NCBI GenBank assembly: GCA_963792205.1
Contig: CAWBVI010000004.1
Coordinates: 310,001-374,000, forward strand
DNA: 64,000 nt
Reading direction: 5' to 3'
Origin: DATDAH01 sp963792205
Lineage (GTDB): Bacteria > Actinomycetota > Acidimicrobiia > Acidimicrobiales > DATDAH01
The notes below the pieces were generated by a model that was given only the letters and a program-made list of their open reading frames with translations, was not told the DNA's origin and did not search any database. The stretch's first letter is position 1; the number at the start of each line of letters is the position of its first letter. A program made the translations under genes and the position numbers. Below are positions 50,837-60,542 of the stretch, one piece after another.

Positions 50837-52429
50837 GTGAACGGGGGGTGGACGGGGAGTGAACCACCCGGGCTGGGTCGGCGGGGATTCCTGGTGGGGT
50901 CGGGGGCGACGTTGCTGCTGGTCGCCTGTGGCGGTGACGACGGCGACTCGGCCGCGACCACGACGACGACGCCGACCACCACGACCCTGCACACCGCCCG
51001 GCTGCCAGGTGACCCGTTCGGCCTCGGGGTGGCCTCGGGTGACCCCGCGACCGATTCCGTCATCCTCTGGACCCGACTGGCCCCTCGACCTTTGGCGCTC
51101 GACGGCCGGGGCGGGATGCCCGAGGACCTCGTCGACGTCCGCTGGGAGGTCGCCACCGACGACCGGTTCACCTCGGTCGTCGCCGAAGGGGTGGCAACGG
51201 CCGACCCCGCGTACGGCCACAGCCTCCACGTCGATGCCGGGGGCCTCGACCCGGCATCCGACTACCACTACCGCTTCACCGTCGGCGAGTTCACCAGCCC
51301 GACGGGCCGCACCCGCACGCTCCCGGACGACAGCGATGCCGTGGCCGGATGGACCCTGGGCGTGGCCAACTGCCAGTGGTACGAGACGGGCTACTACGCC
51401 GCCCTCCGCCATCTGGCCGACGAGGACCTCGACCTCGTGGTCCACCTCGGCGACTACATCTACGAGTACGCCGCGGGCGGCGGCCGCCGACGGTCCCTTC
51501 CCGGGCACGAGGTCGTCGAGCTCGACGACTACCGCCTGCGCTACGCCTCCTACAAGGTCGACCCCGACCTCCAGGCGGTGCACCACGCCCATCCGATGGT
51601 CGCCACCTGGGACGACCACGAGGTCCTGAACAACTACCTGGGCGACAGCGTCCCGCCGGCCACCTTCCCCGAGCAGCGCCTGCCCGAGCGCCGGGCCAGC
51701 GCCTACCGGGCGTGGTGGGAACACCTCCCCACCCGCCTCCCGGTGCCCGACGGCGACCAGCTCGACGTCTACCAGGCCGTCACCATCGGGGACCTGGCCC
51801 GCCTGACCCTGCTCGACCAGCGCCAGTACGCCGATGTCGCCCCCTGCCGCGGCGAGGTGGCGGCGGACTTCGGCGACTGCGAGGAGCGGACCGCCGAGGA
51901 CCGCACCCGTCTCGGACCCGAGCAGGAGGATTGGTTCACCGACGTCGTCGCCGAGGGTGGCGTCACCTGGGACCTGATCGGCAACCCCGTCGTGCTCGCC
52001 GGCATCGATGCCGGGCGAGGCGAGCCCGCGTTCTACCTGGACACGTGGGACGGCTACCCCGATGCCCAGGTCCGCTTCATCGACGGGCTCTCGGCCGCGG
52101 CGAACCCCGTCGTCCTCACCGGCGACTACCACGCCGGCATGGTCCTCGACGTCAACGAGCGGCCCTTCGCCCCCGACGCCGAGCTCGTCGCGCCGGAGTT
52201 CATGGCGCCGCCGATCTCTTCGATCCTCTATCCCGACGACGTCTCCGCCCGGACGCCGCAGTTGCGCCAGCAGATCAACGCCTACGGCTACCTGACCGTC
52301 GCCGCCGAACCCGACCGGGTCACGGTCACCTTCCGCACCCTCGACGACGTCCGGGACCCCCGCAGCGCGATCCGCACCGCCGCGGTCTGGCAGGTCGACG
52401 CCGGCGACCCGACGCCGCGGCAGGTCTGA
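50837..52429 (+). CDS. PhoD-family alkaline phosphatase/phosphodiesterase (Tat-exported lipoprotein)
   Basis: A 530-residue exported metallophosphoesterase. The N-terminal signal GRRGFLVGSGATLLLVACGG combines a twin-arginine motif with a lipobox (LVAC). A Thr-rich linker and an N-terminal Fn3-like domain follow. The PhoD core shows LVVHLGDYIYEYAAG, ATWDDHEVLNNYLGD, and PVVLTGDYHAGMV near the C-terminus, the metal ligands for Ca/Fe. It releases phosphate from organic esters outside the cell. The GTG start has CAGACT 6 nt upstream. Confidence 0.92.
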   Translation: MNGGWTGSEPPGLGRRGFLVGSGATLLLVACGGDDGDSAATTTTTPTTTTLHTARLPGDPFGLGVASGDPATDSVILWTRLAPRPLALDGRGGMPEDLVDVRWEVATDDRFTSVVAEGVATADPAYGHSLHVDAGGLDPASDYHYRFTVGEFTSPTGRTRTLPDDSDAVAGWTLGVANCQWYETGYYAALRHLADEDLDLVVHLGDYIYEYAAGGGRRRSLPGHEVVELDDYRLRYASYKVDPDLQAVHHAHPMVATWDDHEVLNNYLGDSVPPATFPEQRLPERRASAYRAWWEHLPTRLPVPDGDQLDVYQAVTIGDLARLTLLDQRQYADVAPCRGEVAADFGDCEERTAEDRTRLGPEQEDWFTDVVAEGGVTWDLIGNPVVLAGIDAGRGEPAFYLDTWDGYPDAQVRFIDGLSAAANPVVLTGDYHAGMVLDVNERPFAPDAELVAPEFMAPPISSILYPDDVSARTPQLRQQINAYGYLTVAAEPDRVTVTFRTLDDVRDPRSAIRTAAVWQVDAGDPTPRQV

Positions 52430-52444
52430 GGGCTGCCCGGGGAC

Positions 52445-54589
52445 TCAGCTGCGCCGGGTGACGAAGGCCACGGCGTCCTTGCTGGTGCTGCTCGCGTTCG
52501 AGGTGGCGGTGAGCAGGCCGTTCAACTTGTTGTTGCGGACCGTGTTGGCGCGAACCGTCACGCTGATCTTCACGGTGAAGCTCTGGCCCGGGGCGAGGAC
52601 CGGCGTCAGGAACGTGCCGTTGCCCACGCCGGGCGTGATCACCGCATTGGTGTCGCCGCGGCGGTAGGTCACGGTGAACTTGGTGGTCGATCTCGTGCCG
52701 CGGATCTTGTACTGGTCGGCCACCGCGCCGTCGTTCTGGATCGTCGCGGTGTAGGTCTGGACCGAGTTGGCCCCGCCGGAACGGGTCACCGACTGGTTCG
52801 CGCCGTTGGCGTTGTAGAGGTTGTTGCCCTTGACCGGCCCCGTCGTGCCCGTCCGGATCCGGCTGTCCGGGCGGATGGTGGGCAGGATGAACTCGCCCTT
52901 GCCGAAGACGTTGTCGACGCCCGCGGCCCCACGCTCGACGGCGGCGTTGGCCAGGATCCACGAGCGCAGGTTCTGCGGCGTGGTGGCCAGGCCGGCGTCG
53001 AGGAGCAGCGCGGCGCCGCCCGCGATCGTGGGCGTAGCCCCGCTGGTGCCGTTGAAGCAGTTGGGGCTGAACGAGAAGCTCGACACACAGGTGCCGGCCG
53101 ACAGGTCGGGCTTCGTGCGGTTGTCGTTGGTCGGGCCCTGCGAGCTGTAGTTGGCGATCGTCGTCCCGCCGACCGGCTCCATGGCCCCGACGGTGAGCGC
53201 GCCGTTGCTCGCCGTGTCCGCCGCCGGCGAGGACGCGCTGAACGCGTTCTGCCACATCCCGTCCTCGAGCCCGCTCCCGTTGAGGGCGAACTCGATGATG
53301 TCCCCGGTCGAGCTCGCGCCGGGGGCGAAGCGCCGGATCTGCAGGAAGTTGACGCCCGAAACACAACCCGTCCGCTCGATGGGTGGGACACCCGGACCAT
53401 TCGCGTCCTCCGAAGAGTCGACCTGCGGACCGGCGTCGTCGAAGACGAACATGTCGTAGTCGGTGATGCCGTTGCCCTCGCCGAAGTCGCTCCACCGCAT
53501 GCCGAGCTGGAAGCCGCAGTTGAAGCCGATGAACTCGCTGCCCGGCGTTGTTGAGGTTGTCGAAGTTCATGATGTTGTCGCCGTCCGGGTCGAACCACGG
53601 TTTGCGGAGGTAGGAGCCGAGGCGCACCCCCGACTGCCCGCTGTTGTTGCCCGCCGACTGGAACCAGGCCATGCCGTCGGCCACCGCGTTGTTCATCACG
53701 GTCGCGAACGGGCCGGTCCCGTTGCCGGGCCCGTCGTAGGGAGAGGTGAGCGAGCGGGTGATGATGTCCACGCCCTGGCTGTCGAAGTAGTCCACGGCGG
53801 CCTGGGTGTCGGCGGTCGAGACGACGTAGGCGAGGTAGATCTCGGCGCTGGGCGCGTTGTCGTGGACGATCTCGGACACGGCGACGCCGTGCTCCTCGCC
53901 GGAGTCGAAGACCGAGCAATCGGGGAGGTGTCGCCGTTCACCGAGCAGAAGGTCCCCGCCGGCACCGGCACCTCCCCGGCCGCCTCGGCGGCGTTCCAGG
54001 CGCTCGAGCCGAAGAGGTCGATGACCCCGACCTTGACCCCCGCGCCGGTGATTCCGGCTGCCTGCCAGTCCTCCGCGTTGGTGCGAGCGACGTCCTCGCC
54101 GACGGTGCTCCCGCTACCTGGGAGGCCCGTGCCGTCCTGGACCGGCTCGTTGACCGGCAGGGGCGGGCGCACGAAGTCGATCGCCGGTGCCGCCTCCAGC
54201 TCCTCCAGCCGGTCGAACGGGACTTCGCCCTCGGCCAGCACACCGGGCACCGACCCGTCGATCGTCCCGCCGAGCCCCCGCACCAGTTGGCGCACGGCCG
54301 CATCGGTCGTGTGGTGCAGGATCTCGACCCGGATGCGCTCGCCGTCGACATCGACCTCGGCGTCGGTGTCGCCACCATCCTCCAGCTCGGCGACGGCCTC
54401 CCTCAGGGTGCCGTCGGCCAGCGCCACGTCCTCATTGCGACTCGGGGGTGATGGCAGCGCCCCTGTCGGCGCCCCGCCGAGCGATGGGTCGCCCTGGCTC
54501 CCCGCGGGGTCGCTCGGCACCACGGCCCCCAGGCCGAGCACCAAGACCGTGATGACCATCGTCCGCCGTCGCCAGCCGCCGTGCGCCAT
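52445..54589 (-). pseudogene. Secreted subtilisin-like serine protease spread over three frames
   Basis: Three consecutive minus-strand frames form one S8-like protease of about 714 residues. The first (54589 to about 53923) has the signal peptide, a prodomain-like region and the Asp strand VKVGVIDLFGSS. The second (to about 53543) has CSVFDSGEEHGVAVSEIVHD with the His, and SAGNNSGQSG. The third (to 52445) has GTSGATPTIAGGAAL with the Ser and a C-terminal domain. Restoring one base near 53922 and removing one near 53543 joins all three. GGGAGG precedes the ATG. Complete catalytic motifs argue for assembly errors. Confidence 0.82.
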
Positions 54590-54825
54590 GTCCGCCCCTC
54601 CCAGTTCGACCTGTCCGCAAAGTACTCCGCCGGACGACCGGCTGCCGGGGTGCCGATTCGGACTGGTTGACCTAGGACTTACTAGGTACTAGTTTCTCGC
54701 TCGATGGGTGGGGACCCAGGATCGATCGGCAAGGCACGCACGGTTCGGGGCCGCCGCTACCGGCTCGTGAGCCTCGCCCTGACCAGCGGCAGCCCGGCCG
54801 ACCGGGTCGTGGTCCGCCGTCGAGC
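54590..54825. other. Intergenic region between subtilase and GH31 genes
   Basis: This region is less GC-rich near 54655-54700, where TTGACC and TAGTTT are spaced by 17 bases on the plus strand, a promoter-like arrangement. The only plus-strand ORF after it (54704-54898) runs into the GH31 gene in antisense and looks non-coding. A transcript from here would be antisense to the 3' end of GH31. Confidence 0.35.
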
Positions 54826-57243
54826 TCAACCCGGACGGCGGACGACCAGCTCGGCGAAGTCCCCCACCCGGACGGGCTCGCCCGCCTCGGCGGCCTGAGC
54901 CGGGCCGCCATCCGCCGTCACCGTCCACGGCCCGCCGTGCAGGACCACGGCCAGGTCGCCGTCGTCCACCTCGTACCCGTCGTCGACCACGCGGCGGGTC
55001 ACACTCCAGCCGTCGTTCGAGGCCTGAGCCTGGAGCTCCTCGCTCCGTGACGGCCCGTACCCGTCGCCCGCATCCCGGATCCACCAGGACGAGCCGCCGG
55101 CCGAGCCGGGCGGATAGAGGTGCAGCACGTCGCGGCCGGACTCGTCCGCAGGGAGCACCGCGCCGGCCCGGACGAACACCGGGATGCGGTCCATCGTCAC
55201 CTCCACCTCGGCGGAGCCCTCGTGGGCGGCCTCCCCCGCCAGCTCCCACCACGTCCCCGCGGGCAGCCGTACGGCCCGCCGCGTGACCCCGGCCTCGAAG
55301 ATCGGGGCGACGAGCAGGTCCGGCCCGCACAGGAACGCGTCGTCGACGTCGAGCAGGTCGGGACCGTCGCTGTCCGGCCACCACACGGGTCGGGTCAGCG
55401 GACCGCCTCCGCCTCCCGCCAGCAGGCACGCCTGGGTGTAGAGGTACGGCAGCAGGCGGTAGCGCCAGGCCATGGCCTCCCGGATCGCCTCGAGGTGCGG
55501 CCCCGCCGCCTTCCACGGCTCCCGGCTGGGCATCGTGAAGATGGAGTGGGAGCGGAAGAACGGGAGCCAGGCCGCCAGCTGGAACCAGCGGGTGTAGAGC
55601 TCGGGTGACGGGTCGCCGGAGAAGCCCCCGATGTCGGGTCCGGTGTACGGCACGCCCGACAGCGACAGGTTGAGCGCGGTGGCCAGGGTCCGGCGCAGCA
55701 TGGTCCAGGACGTGGCCACGTCGCCCGTCCAGGTCCAGGCGTACCGCTGGATGCCGGCCCACCCCGAGCGGGTCAGCAGCCAGGGTCGGCGCTCCGGCCG
55801 GTGCCGGCGCAGGGCCTCGTGCCCGGCCTGGGCCATCCCCTGGCCGTAGAGGTTGCGCCCGGCGACGTGGTCGCCCCCCTGGCCCTCGAGGTGGTGGCGG
55901 GTGGCGAGCGGCAGGCACGGGTCGGTCCCGGCGGCGAAGACCGCGGGCTCACACATGTCGTGCCAGATGCCGGCCACGCCGTGGTCGAGGAGGGCGGGGT
56001 ACTGGTCCGCCCACCAGGCCCGGACCGTGGGGTCGCTGAAGTCGGGGAAGCCGACCAGGCCCGGCCACACGACGGCGTTGACCTCCCGGCCGTCGGGGAG
56101 GCGGAGGAACCGGCCGTGGTCACGCCCGTCCCGGTAGAGGGCGAAGTCCCCGGCCTTGGCCACCCCCGGGTCGAGGATGGTCACCGCCTTCACGCCGTCG
56201 GCCTCCAGATCGGCGATCAGGCCGCCGAGGTCCGGGAACCGCTCCTCGTCGACGGTGAAGACCCGGTACCGGTCCATGTAGTCGATGTCGAAGTGGATGG
56301 CCGACAGCGGCAGGTCGTGCTCCCGGAACCCGGCGACCGCCTCACGGATGTCGGCCTCGGTCCGGTAGCCCCAGCGGCACTGGTGGTAGCCGAGGGCCCA
56401 CCGCGGTGGCCGCTCGGGGCAGCCGGTGAGGAACGCGTAGCGCTCGAGCGCCGCGTCGGGCGGTCCGGGTGCCAGGTAGGTGCGCAGGGCGCCGCCCTCG
56501 AAGCTGGCGGTCAGCGTGTCGCCGATGACCACCTCGCCCTTGTGGGCGTTCTCCCAGAAGGAGAGGTGGGACCGGCCCGGCGCCATCACGAGGCAGACCG
56601 GGATCGTGAGGTACAGCGGGTCGGCCTCGGGGCCATAGCTCCCGGACTGTTCGGTGTTCCAGAGCCCGTAGGTGCCCGGCCGCAGGTCGAACGGAGCCGC
56701 CCGCTCACCGAGGCCGTGGACCCGGTCGTCGGGCTCGAGCTCGACCGACGCCGTCCACCGCTCTCCGGTGCGCACCGGCGGACGCTCCCGGCGCACGACG
56801 CCCCCGCCCCGGCTCAGCTCGACGGCACCGTCGGGGCCGATCGCCACGGCGACCTCGCTGGTCGTGAAGTGCAAGGCCTCCCCCACCACCTCGGGCTCGA
56901 TCGCCAGCACCGGCAAGGGCTCGTCCCGACCCAGCGCGGCAGGCGGTGGCAACGACCCTGGCGTCCAGGTCAGGCGCACCAGGTCGTCGGCCAGGAAGGC
57001 GATCTCCAGCTCCAGCGCGCCGAAGGGCACGACCGTGGATCCGTCCTCCGACGTCCGCGGCTCGCCCCGAGCGCCGGGCCGGACCTCCGGCCCGGCCGGC
57101 CGCTCCCGCAGGTACCGCCGGTCGAGGCGGGACTTCCAGAGGCCGTAGCGGGCGATCTGGAGCGCCCCCCGCACGCCCACCAGGCGGATCCCGCTCAGCG
57201 CCAGGGCCAGCAGGCCCGGCTCCCGGTCGTTCTCCCTGGTCAC
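54826..57243 (-). CDS. Glycoside hydrolase family 31 alpha-glucosidase-like enzyme
   Basis: An 805-residue GH31 enzyme. The N-terminal beta domain ends in the barrel start RPPRWALGYHQCRWGYRTEA. The nucleophile region is GIWHDMCEPAVF (Asp in WHDM) and the acid/base region is SLSGVPYTGPDIGGFSGDPSPELYTRW (cut here for length: GPDIGGF holds the Asp). Proximal and distal C-terminal beta domains follow. It probably hydrolyses alpha-glucosides; no signal peptide is seen. The GTG at 57243 has TACTGT 8 nt upstream and avoids a non-coding N-terminal extension. Confidence 0.9.
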   Translation of the reverse strand: MTRENDREPGLLALALSGIRLVGVRGALQIARYGLWKSRLDRRYLRERPAGPEVRPGARGEPRTSEDGSTVVPFGALELEIAFLADDLVRLTWTPGSLPPPAALGRDEPLPVLAIEPEVVGEALHFTTSEVAVAIGPDGAVELSRGGGVVRRERPPVRTGERWTASVELEPDDRVHGLGERAAPFDLRPGTYGLWNTEQSGSYGPEADPLYLTIPVCLVMAPGRSHLSFWENAHKGEVVIGDTLTASFEGGALRTYLAPGPPDAALERYAFLTGCPERPPRWALGYHQCRWGYRTEADIREAVAGFREHDLPLSAIHFDIDYMDRYRVFTVDEERFPDLGGLIADLEADGVKAVTILDPGVAKAGDFALYRDGRDHGRFLRLPDGREVNAVVWPGLVGFPDFSDPTVRAWWADQYPALLDHGVAGIWHDMCEPAVFAAGTDPCLPLATRHHLEGQGGDHVAGRNLYGQGMAQAGHEALRRHRPERRPWLLTRSGWAGIQRYAWTWTGDVATSWTMLRRTLATALNLSLSGVPYTGPDIGGFSGDPSPELYTRWFQLAAWLPFFRSHSIFTMPSREPWKAAGPHLEAIREAMAWRYRLLPYLYTQACLLAGGGGGPLTRPVWWPDSDGPDLLDVDDAFLCGPDLLVAPIFEAGVTRRAVRLPAGTWWELAGEAAHEGSAEVEVTMDRIPVFVRAGAVLPADESGRDVLHLYPPGSAGGSSWWIRDAGDGYGPSRSEELQAQASNDGWSVTRRVVDDGYEVDDGDLAVVLHGGPWTVTADGGPAQAAEAGEPVRVGDFAELVVRRPG

Positions 57244-57311
57244 GACGGTCGACAGTACCCAGCCCGTCCAGGACCGCTCGGATGGGCAACACGTCGTCGC
57301 GCGGCCTCCTA

Positions 57312-57384
57312 GAGCTCGCCAAGCTGCGCTTGGCGATGAACGCGCTGTGCTCATTGGTCGCCTCGCCTATCGGCTCGGCTCCTC
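57312..57384 (+). repeat. Dispersed hairpin repeat, copy 3
   Basis: Same core as copy 1: the stem TCGCCAAGC, loop TGC, GCTTGGCGA, then GCTGTGCTCATTGGTCGCC and CTATCGGCTCGGCTCC. It is preceded by CCTCCTAGAGC as in copy 1. It lies between the divergent GH31 gene and the PH-like gene that starts at 57400. Confidence 0.85.
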
Positions 57385-57399
57385 AGGCGGGCCTGCTGG

Positions 57400-57828
57400 G
57401 TGCCGATGAAGAGGGTGATGAGCTCCAGTCGCCGGCTCATGAAGGCGGCCGCCAAGGTGATGCTGCCCGGTGAGCAGGCCGAGGTGGCCGTGGTCGCATC
57501 GACGGCCCGGATCGGTTGGCCCGATCCGACCGTCCAGGCGGCCCGGGTCCCGGCCGCCTCCGACGTGCTCGTCCTCGTCACCACCCACCGCCTGCTGCTG
57601 CTCGAGACCCTCACCGGCTACCACGCCGGGGAACCGATCCTCGGCGTGGGCCCCCACAACCTCCTCGCGTTGGACGTCGAGCTGACCCCGCCCCTCAGCG
57701 CGGCCATCTCCATCCAGTTCCTCGACGGCTCGGTGGTCGAGCTGACCACCACCTCCCTGGCGTCTGTACCCAAGCTCAAGGCGGCTTGTGCCCGGCTCTT
57801 GCCCACCCTGGACAGCCCCGTCCTCTGA
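57400..57828 (+). CDS. Hypothetical protein, possible PH-like fold
   Basis: A 142-residue soluble protein. A short basic N-terminus (MKRVMSSSRRLMKAAAKVM) precedes strand-rich sequence, including ASDVLVLVTTHRLLLLETL, ISIQFLDGSVVELTTTS and a final helix KLKAACARLLPTL. The strand pattern with a terminal helix is compatible with a bacterial PH-like domain, but this is a guess. Alternative starts are ATG 57406, GTG 57415 and ATG 57418. It follows the hairpin repeat by about 15 bp. Confidence 0.6.
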   Translation: MPMKRVMSSSRRLMKAAAKVMLPGEQAEVAVVASTARIGWPDPTVQAARVPAASDVLVLVTTHRLLLLETLTGYHAGEPILGVGPHNLLALDVELTPPLSAAISIQFLDGSVVELTTTSLASVPKLKAACARLLPTLDSPVL

Positions 57829-57857
57829 GCACCGGCGCCCGGCGCCCCGCGTTCCGG

Positions 57858-58919
57858 CTAGGGCGTCGAGCTCAGTCGGCGGAGGACGGCGTCGGCTTCG
57901 GCCATGATGCGGTCGACGAGCTCGGCGACGGTGGGCAGGTCGTCGATCACGCCGACCACCTGGCCGCCGGACATGACCCCCAGGTCGGGACGGCCGTCGA
58001 CCATGGCCGCCTTGAGCAGCATCGGCGTGTTCGCGGCCATGACCACCTGGCTCCAGGTCAGCTCCTGACGCCGGCGCATGGCCCGCCCCTCCCTGAAGAG
58101 GTCGGCGAAGCTGATGCCCGACACCTTCTTGAACGCCAGCCCGTTGCGCACCGCCCGGGGCAGGCTGGTCAGGGGGTTGCCGGCGTCGAGGTGCTCGGTG
58201 AGCTCGGTCCGCAGCACGCGGTGGGGCACGCCGTCCACCTGCGTGGTGCGGATGGTCCCGTTCACGTCCTTGCTCAGGTACACGTCCTTCACCGCGTCGG
58301 GGACCGGCGCGTCGGCGGTCATGAGGAAGCGGGTGCCCATGGCGATGCCGGCGGCGCCGTAGGCCAGGGCCGCGACCAGGCCACGGCCGTCGAAGTAGCC
58401 CCCTGCCGCCACGACCGGCAGGTCGACGGCGTCCACCACCTGGGGCAGGAGCAGGCTGGTCGGGACGGCCCCCGTGTGGCCGCCACCCTCGCCGCCCTGG
58501 ACCAGGACGGCGTCGACCCCCCACTCGGCCACCTTCTCGGCGTGGCGTCGGGCCCCGATGGAGGGCATGACCACGACGCCGGCGTCCTTGAGCTTGGCGA
58601 TGAGATCCCGCTCCGGCGCGAGGGCGAAGGAGCCGACCTTGACGCCCTTTTCGATGAGAAGGTCGATGCGGCGCCCGGCATCGGGGGCGTCGGCCCGAAG
58701 GTTCACGCCGAAGGGCGCGTCGGTGGCGGCCTGCACCTCGTCGATGGCCGCCGCCAGCTGCGCGTAGTCCATCGTCGCCGCGGCCAGGATCCCCAGGCAG
58801 CCCGCCTCCGCGGTCGCCGTCACCAGCCGGGGCCCGGCCACCCAGCCCATGCCGGTCTGGACGATCGGGTGGCGCACCCCGACCAGGTCGCACAGCGGCG
58901 TGTGGAGGGCGGGATGCAC
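57858..58919 (-). CDS. ipdC: IpdC-like flavin reductase (nitronate monooxygenase fold) of steroid ring degradation
   Basis: A 353-residue FMN TIM-barrel protein. PIVQTGMGWVAGPRLVTATA, GVNLRADAPDAGRRIDLLI, VQGGEGGGHTG, VVAAGGYFDGRGLVAAL, GTRFLMTADAPVPDAVK and LTWSQVVMAANTPMLLKA agree closely with M. tuberculosis IpdC (Rv3553) as remembered. IpdC acts after IpdAB opens ring C/D remnants. Its GTG shares one base with the ipdB stop. It is the last gene of the echA20-ipdA-ipdB-ipdC run. Confidence 0.93.
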   Translation of the reverse strand: MHPALHTPLCDLVGVRHPIVQTGMGWVAGPRLVTATAEAGCLGILAAATMDYAQLAAAIDEVQAATDAPFGVNLRADAPDAGRRIDLLIEKGVKVGSFALAPERDLIAKLKDAGVVVMPSIGARRHAEKVAEWGVDAVLVQGGEGGGHTGAVPTSLLLPQVVDAVDLPVVAAGGYFDGRGLVAALAYGAAGIAMGTRFLMTADAPVPDAVKDVYLSKDVNGTIRTTQVDGVPHRVLRTELTEHLDAGNPLTSLPRAVRNGLAFKKVSGISFADLFREGRAMRRRQELTWSQVVMAANTPMLLKAAMVDGRPDLGVMSGGQVVGVIDDLPTVAELVDRIMAEADAVLRRLSSTP

Positions 58920-59656
58920 TAGCTGCGGACCTCGGCCTCCCGGAGGCCGTCGGGGTCGAGCACCTCGCGGATGAGGCGGAGCTCGTCGTCGGTCGGCGGA
59001 CGGGACTCGTCGAGCTCGTCGTCGACCACGAGCTCGAAGCCGGTGGCCTCCTGGACCTCATCGACGGTGACTCCCGGGTGCACGGAGCGGAGGCGCATGC
59101 GGTGGTCGTCGGTGGCGAAGTCGAACGTGCCGAGGTTGGACACGACCCGGCGGATCTCGAGGCAGCCCCGGTCCCAGCCCACCCCGGTCACCAGGTCGAC
59201 CTCCGCGACGAAGACCTTGGGCGAGTGGTTGGGCACGAAGTAGCTGGTCGGGTTGCAGACGGTGTTGCCCGGCGCCCCCCGGAAGCCCAGCAGCTGGACC
59301 TTGGGCCGGGAGGGGTCCCCGAGCGCGGCGATGTTCTGGTTGCCGTAGCGATCGACCTGCGTGGCGCCCATCATCACGTGGCGCTTGCCGCCCCAGACCA
59401 CGTCGAACATGGTCCGGTAGGGGTTCCACCCCTCCGCCACGAGATCGGGGTCGCCCTCGGTGCCGACCGCGTGGACCTCGGCGGCGAGCATGGCGTAGCC
59501 GTCGGTCATGACCAGCTCGGGCTCGAAGGTGGCGCGGGCCAGGCGGCCGCCGATCATCGGGATGGTGCCGATCGGGTTGGCCAGGATCTCGCCGTCGCCC
59601 CGGAAGCACTCGGCCACCGCCACGCAGCAGACCTCGGCCCGAGTGACCTCGCTCAT
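58919..59656 (-). CDS. ipdB: IpdB, beta subunit of the steroid ring-opening CoA hydrolase
   Basis: A 245-residue CoA-transferase-fold subunit. With IpdA it forms the heterodimer that hydrolytically opens the last steroid ring of COCHEA-CoA. TRAEVCCVAVAECFRGDGEI, RHVMMGATQVDRYGNQNIAA, PGNTVCNPTSYFVPNHS, RRVVSNLGTFDF and the final EVLDPDGLREAEVRS match known IpdB. The ATG at 59656 fits the family start. The longer frame to 59848 crosses the 67-bp gap to ipdA and is not supported. Confidence 0.94.
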   Translation of the reverse strand: MSEVTRAEVCCVAVAECFRGDGEILANPIGTIPMIGGRLARATFEPELVMTDGYAMLAAEVHAVGTEGDPDLVAEGWNPYRTMFDVVWGGKRHVMMGATQVDRYGNQNIAALGDPSRPKVQLLGFRGAPGNTVCNPTSYFVPNHSPKVFVAEVDLVTGVGWDRGCLEIRRVVSNLGTFDFATDDHRMRLRSVHPGVTVDEVQEATGFELVVDDELDESRPPTDDELRLIREVLDPDGLREAEVRS

Positions 59657-59723
59657 GCTGGCTCCAGCTCCGCTCGCTCGTGGCCGACCGGAACGACATC
59701 TGACGGCGCTCGCTGCGTGTCGC

Positions 59724-60542
59724 TCATGCCGCCACCCAGGCGTCGAGCCAGGCCTGCCACGCTTCGGGATCGCGCGAGGTCGCGGCGTACGCCTTCTGGG
59801 CGTCCTCGTCGCGCTCGTAGTCCGGCTGGCAGGACGTGAAACCGGCACCGCCCGGCGCCTCGACCACGCCGTCGACCTGCAGGCGGTTGATGCGCAGGGT
59901 GTGGAACGGGACGAGGTCCTCGGTGGGGACGATCTGCTCGCAGGACACGTAGGTCCGCTCGGCGGCCGAAGCGAAGAGGTCGTCCATGTAGAGGTCGGGC
60001 CCCAGGAACTGGGCGTTGCCCCGCTCGTCGGCCCGGTTCAGGTGGAGCAGGGCGACGTCGAGGGGCAGGGCCGGCATGGCCACCAGCTCCTCGGCCTCAC
60101 CGTCGGGCCCGTGGTACGGCGAGGTCACCGTCTGCAGCCGGGGGTTGACCCGGAACAGGTCCGAGCCGAGCCCGACGCGGGTGGGCAGGAAGGGCACGCG
60201 CCATGTCGCGGCCTGCAGGCCCAGCAGGAACATCCCCTCGTCGTACTCCTCGACCTCGATCGCGCCCGACTCGCGGGCGGCCCGGAAGTGCGGCTCCAGG
60301 GGGATGGAGTCGAGGGACACGAAGCTGAACACGACCTTGCGCACCCGACCCGCGGCGCACAGGATCCCGACGTCGGGACCGCCGTAGGCCACGACCGTCA
60401 GGTCCGTCGCACCGGTGCGCAGCAGCGCCTTGATCAGCGTCATCGGCTTGCGGCGCGAGCCCCAACCACCGATGCCGACGGTCATGCCGCTCTCGATGCC
60501 GGCGACGGCGGCATCCGCCGTCATCGTCTTGACCAGAGCCAC
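59724..60542 (-). CDS. ipdA: IpdA, alpha subunit of the steroid ring-opening CoA hydrolase
   Basis: A 272-residue CoA-transferase-like subunit. IESGMTVGIGGWGSRRKPM, DLTVVAYGGPDVGILCAAG, SGAIEVEEYDEGMFLLGLQA, LNRADERGNAQFLGPDLYMD and NRLQVDGVVEAPGGAGFTSC follow known IpdA throughout. It lacks the longer C-terminal tail of the mycobacterial protein. It starts with a GTG immediately after the echA20 stop and is separated from ipdB by 67 bp. Confidence 0.94.
   Translation of the reverse strand: MALVKTMTADAAVAGIESGMTVGIGGWGSRRKPMTLIKALLRTGATDLTVVAYGGPDVGILCAAGRVRKVVFSFVSLDSIPLEPHFRAARESGAIEVEEYDEGMFLLGLQAATWRVPFLPTRVGLGSDLFRVNPRLQTVTSPYHGPDGEAEELVAMPALPLDVALLHLNRADERGNAQFLGPDLYMDDLFASAAERTYVSCEQIVPTEDLVPFHTLRINRLQVDGVVEAPGGAGFTSCQPDYERDEDAQKAYAATSRDPEAWQAWLDAWVAA

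Noticed and set aside
54704..54898. Small plus-strand gene after a promoter-like TTGACC-17-TAGTTT
   Set aside because: It runs antisense into GH31, lacks a ribosome site and its translation is Arg/Ser-rich noise.
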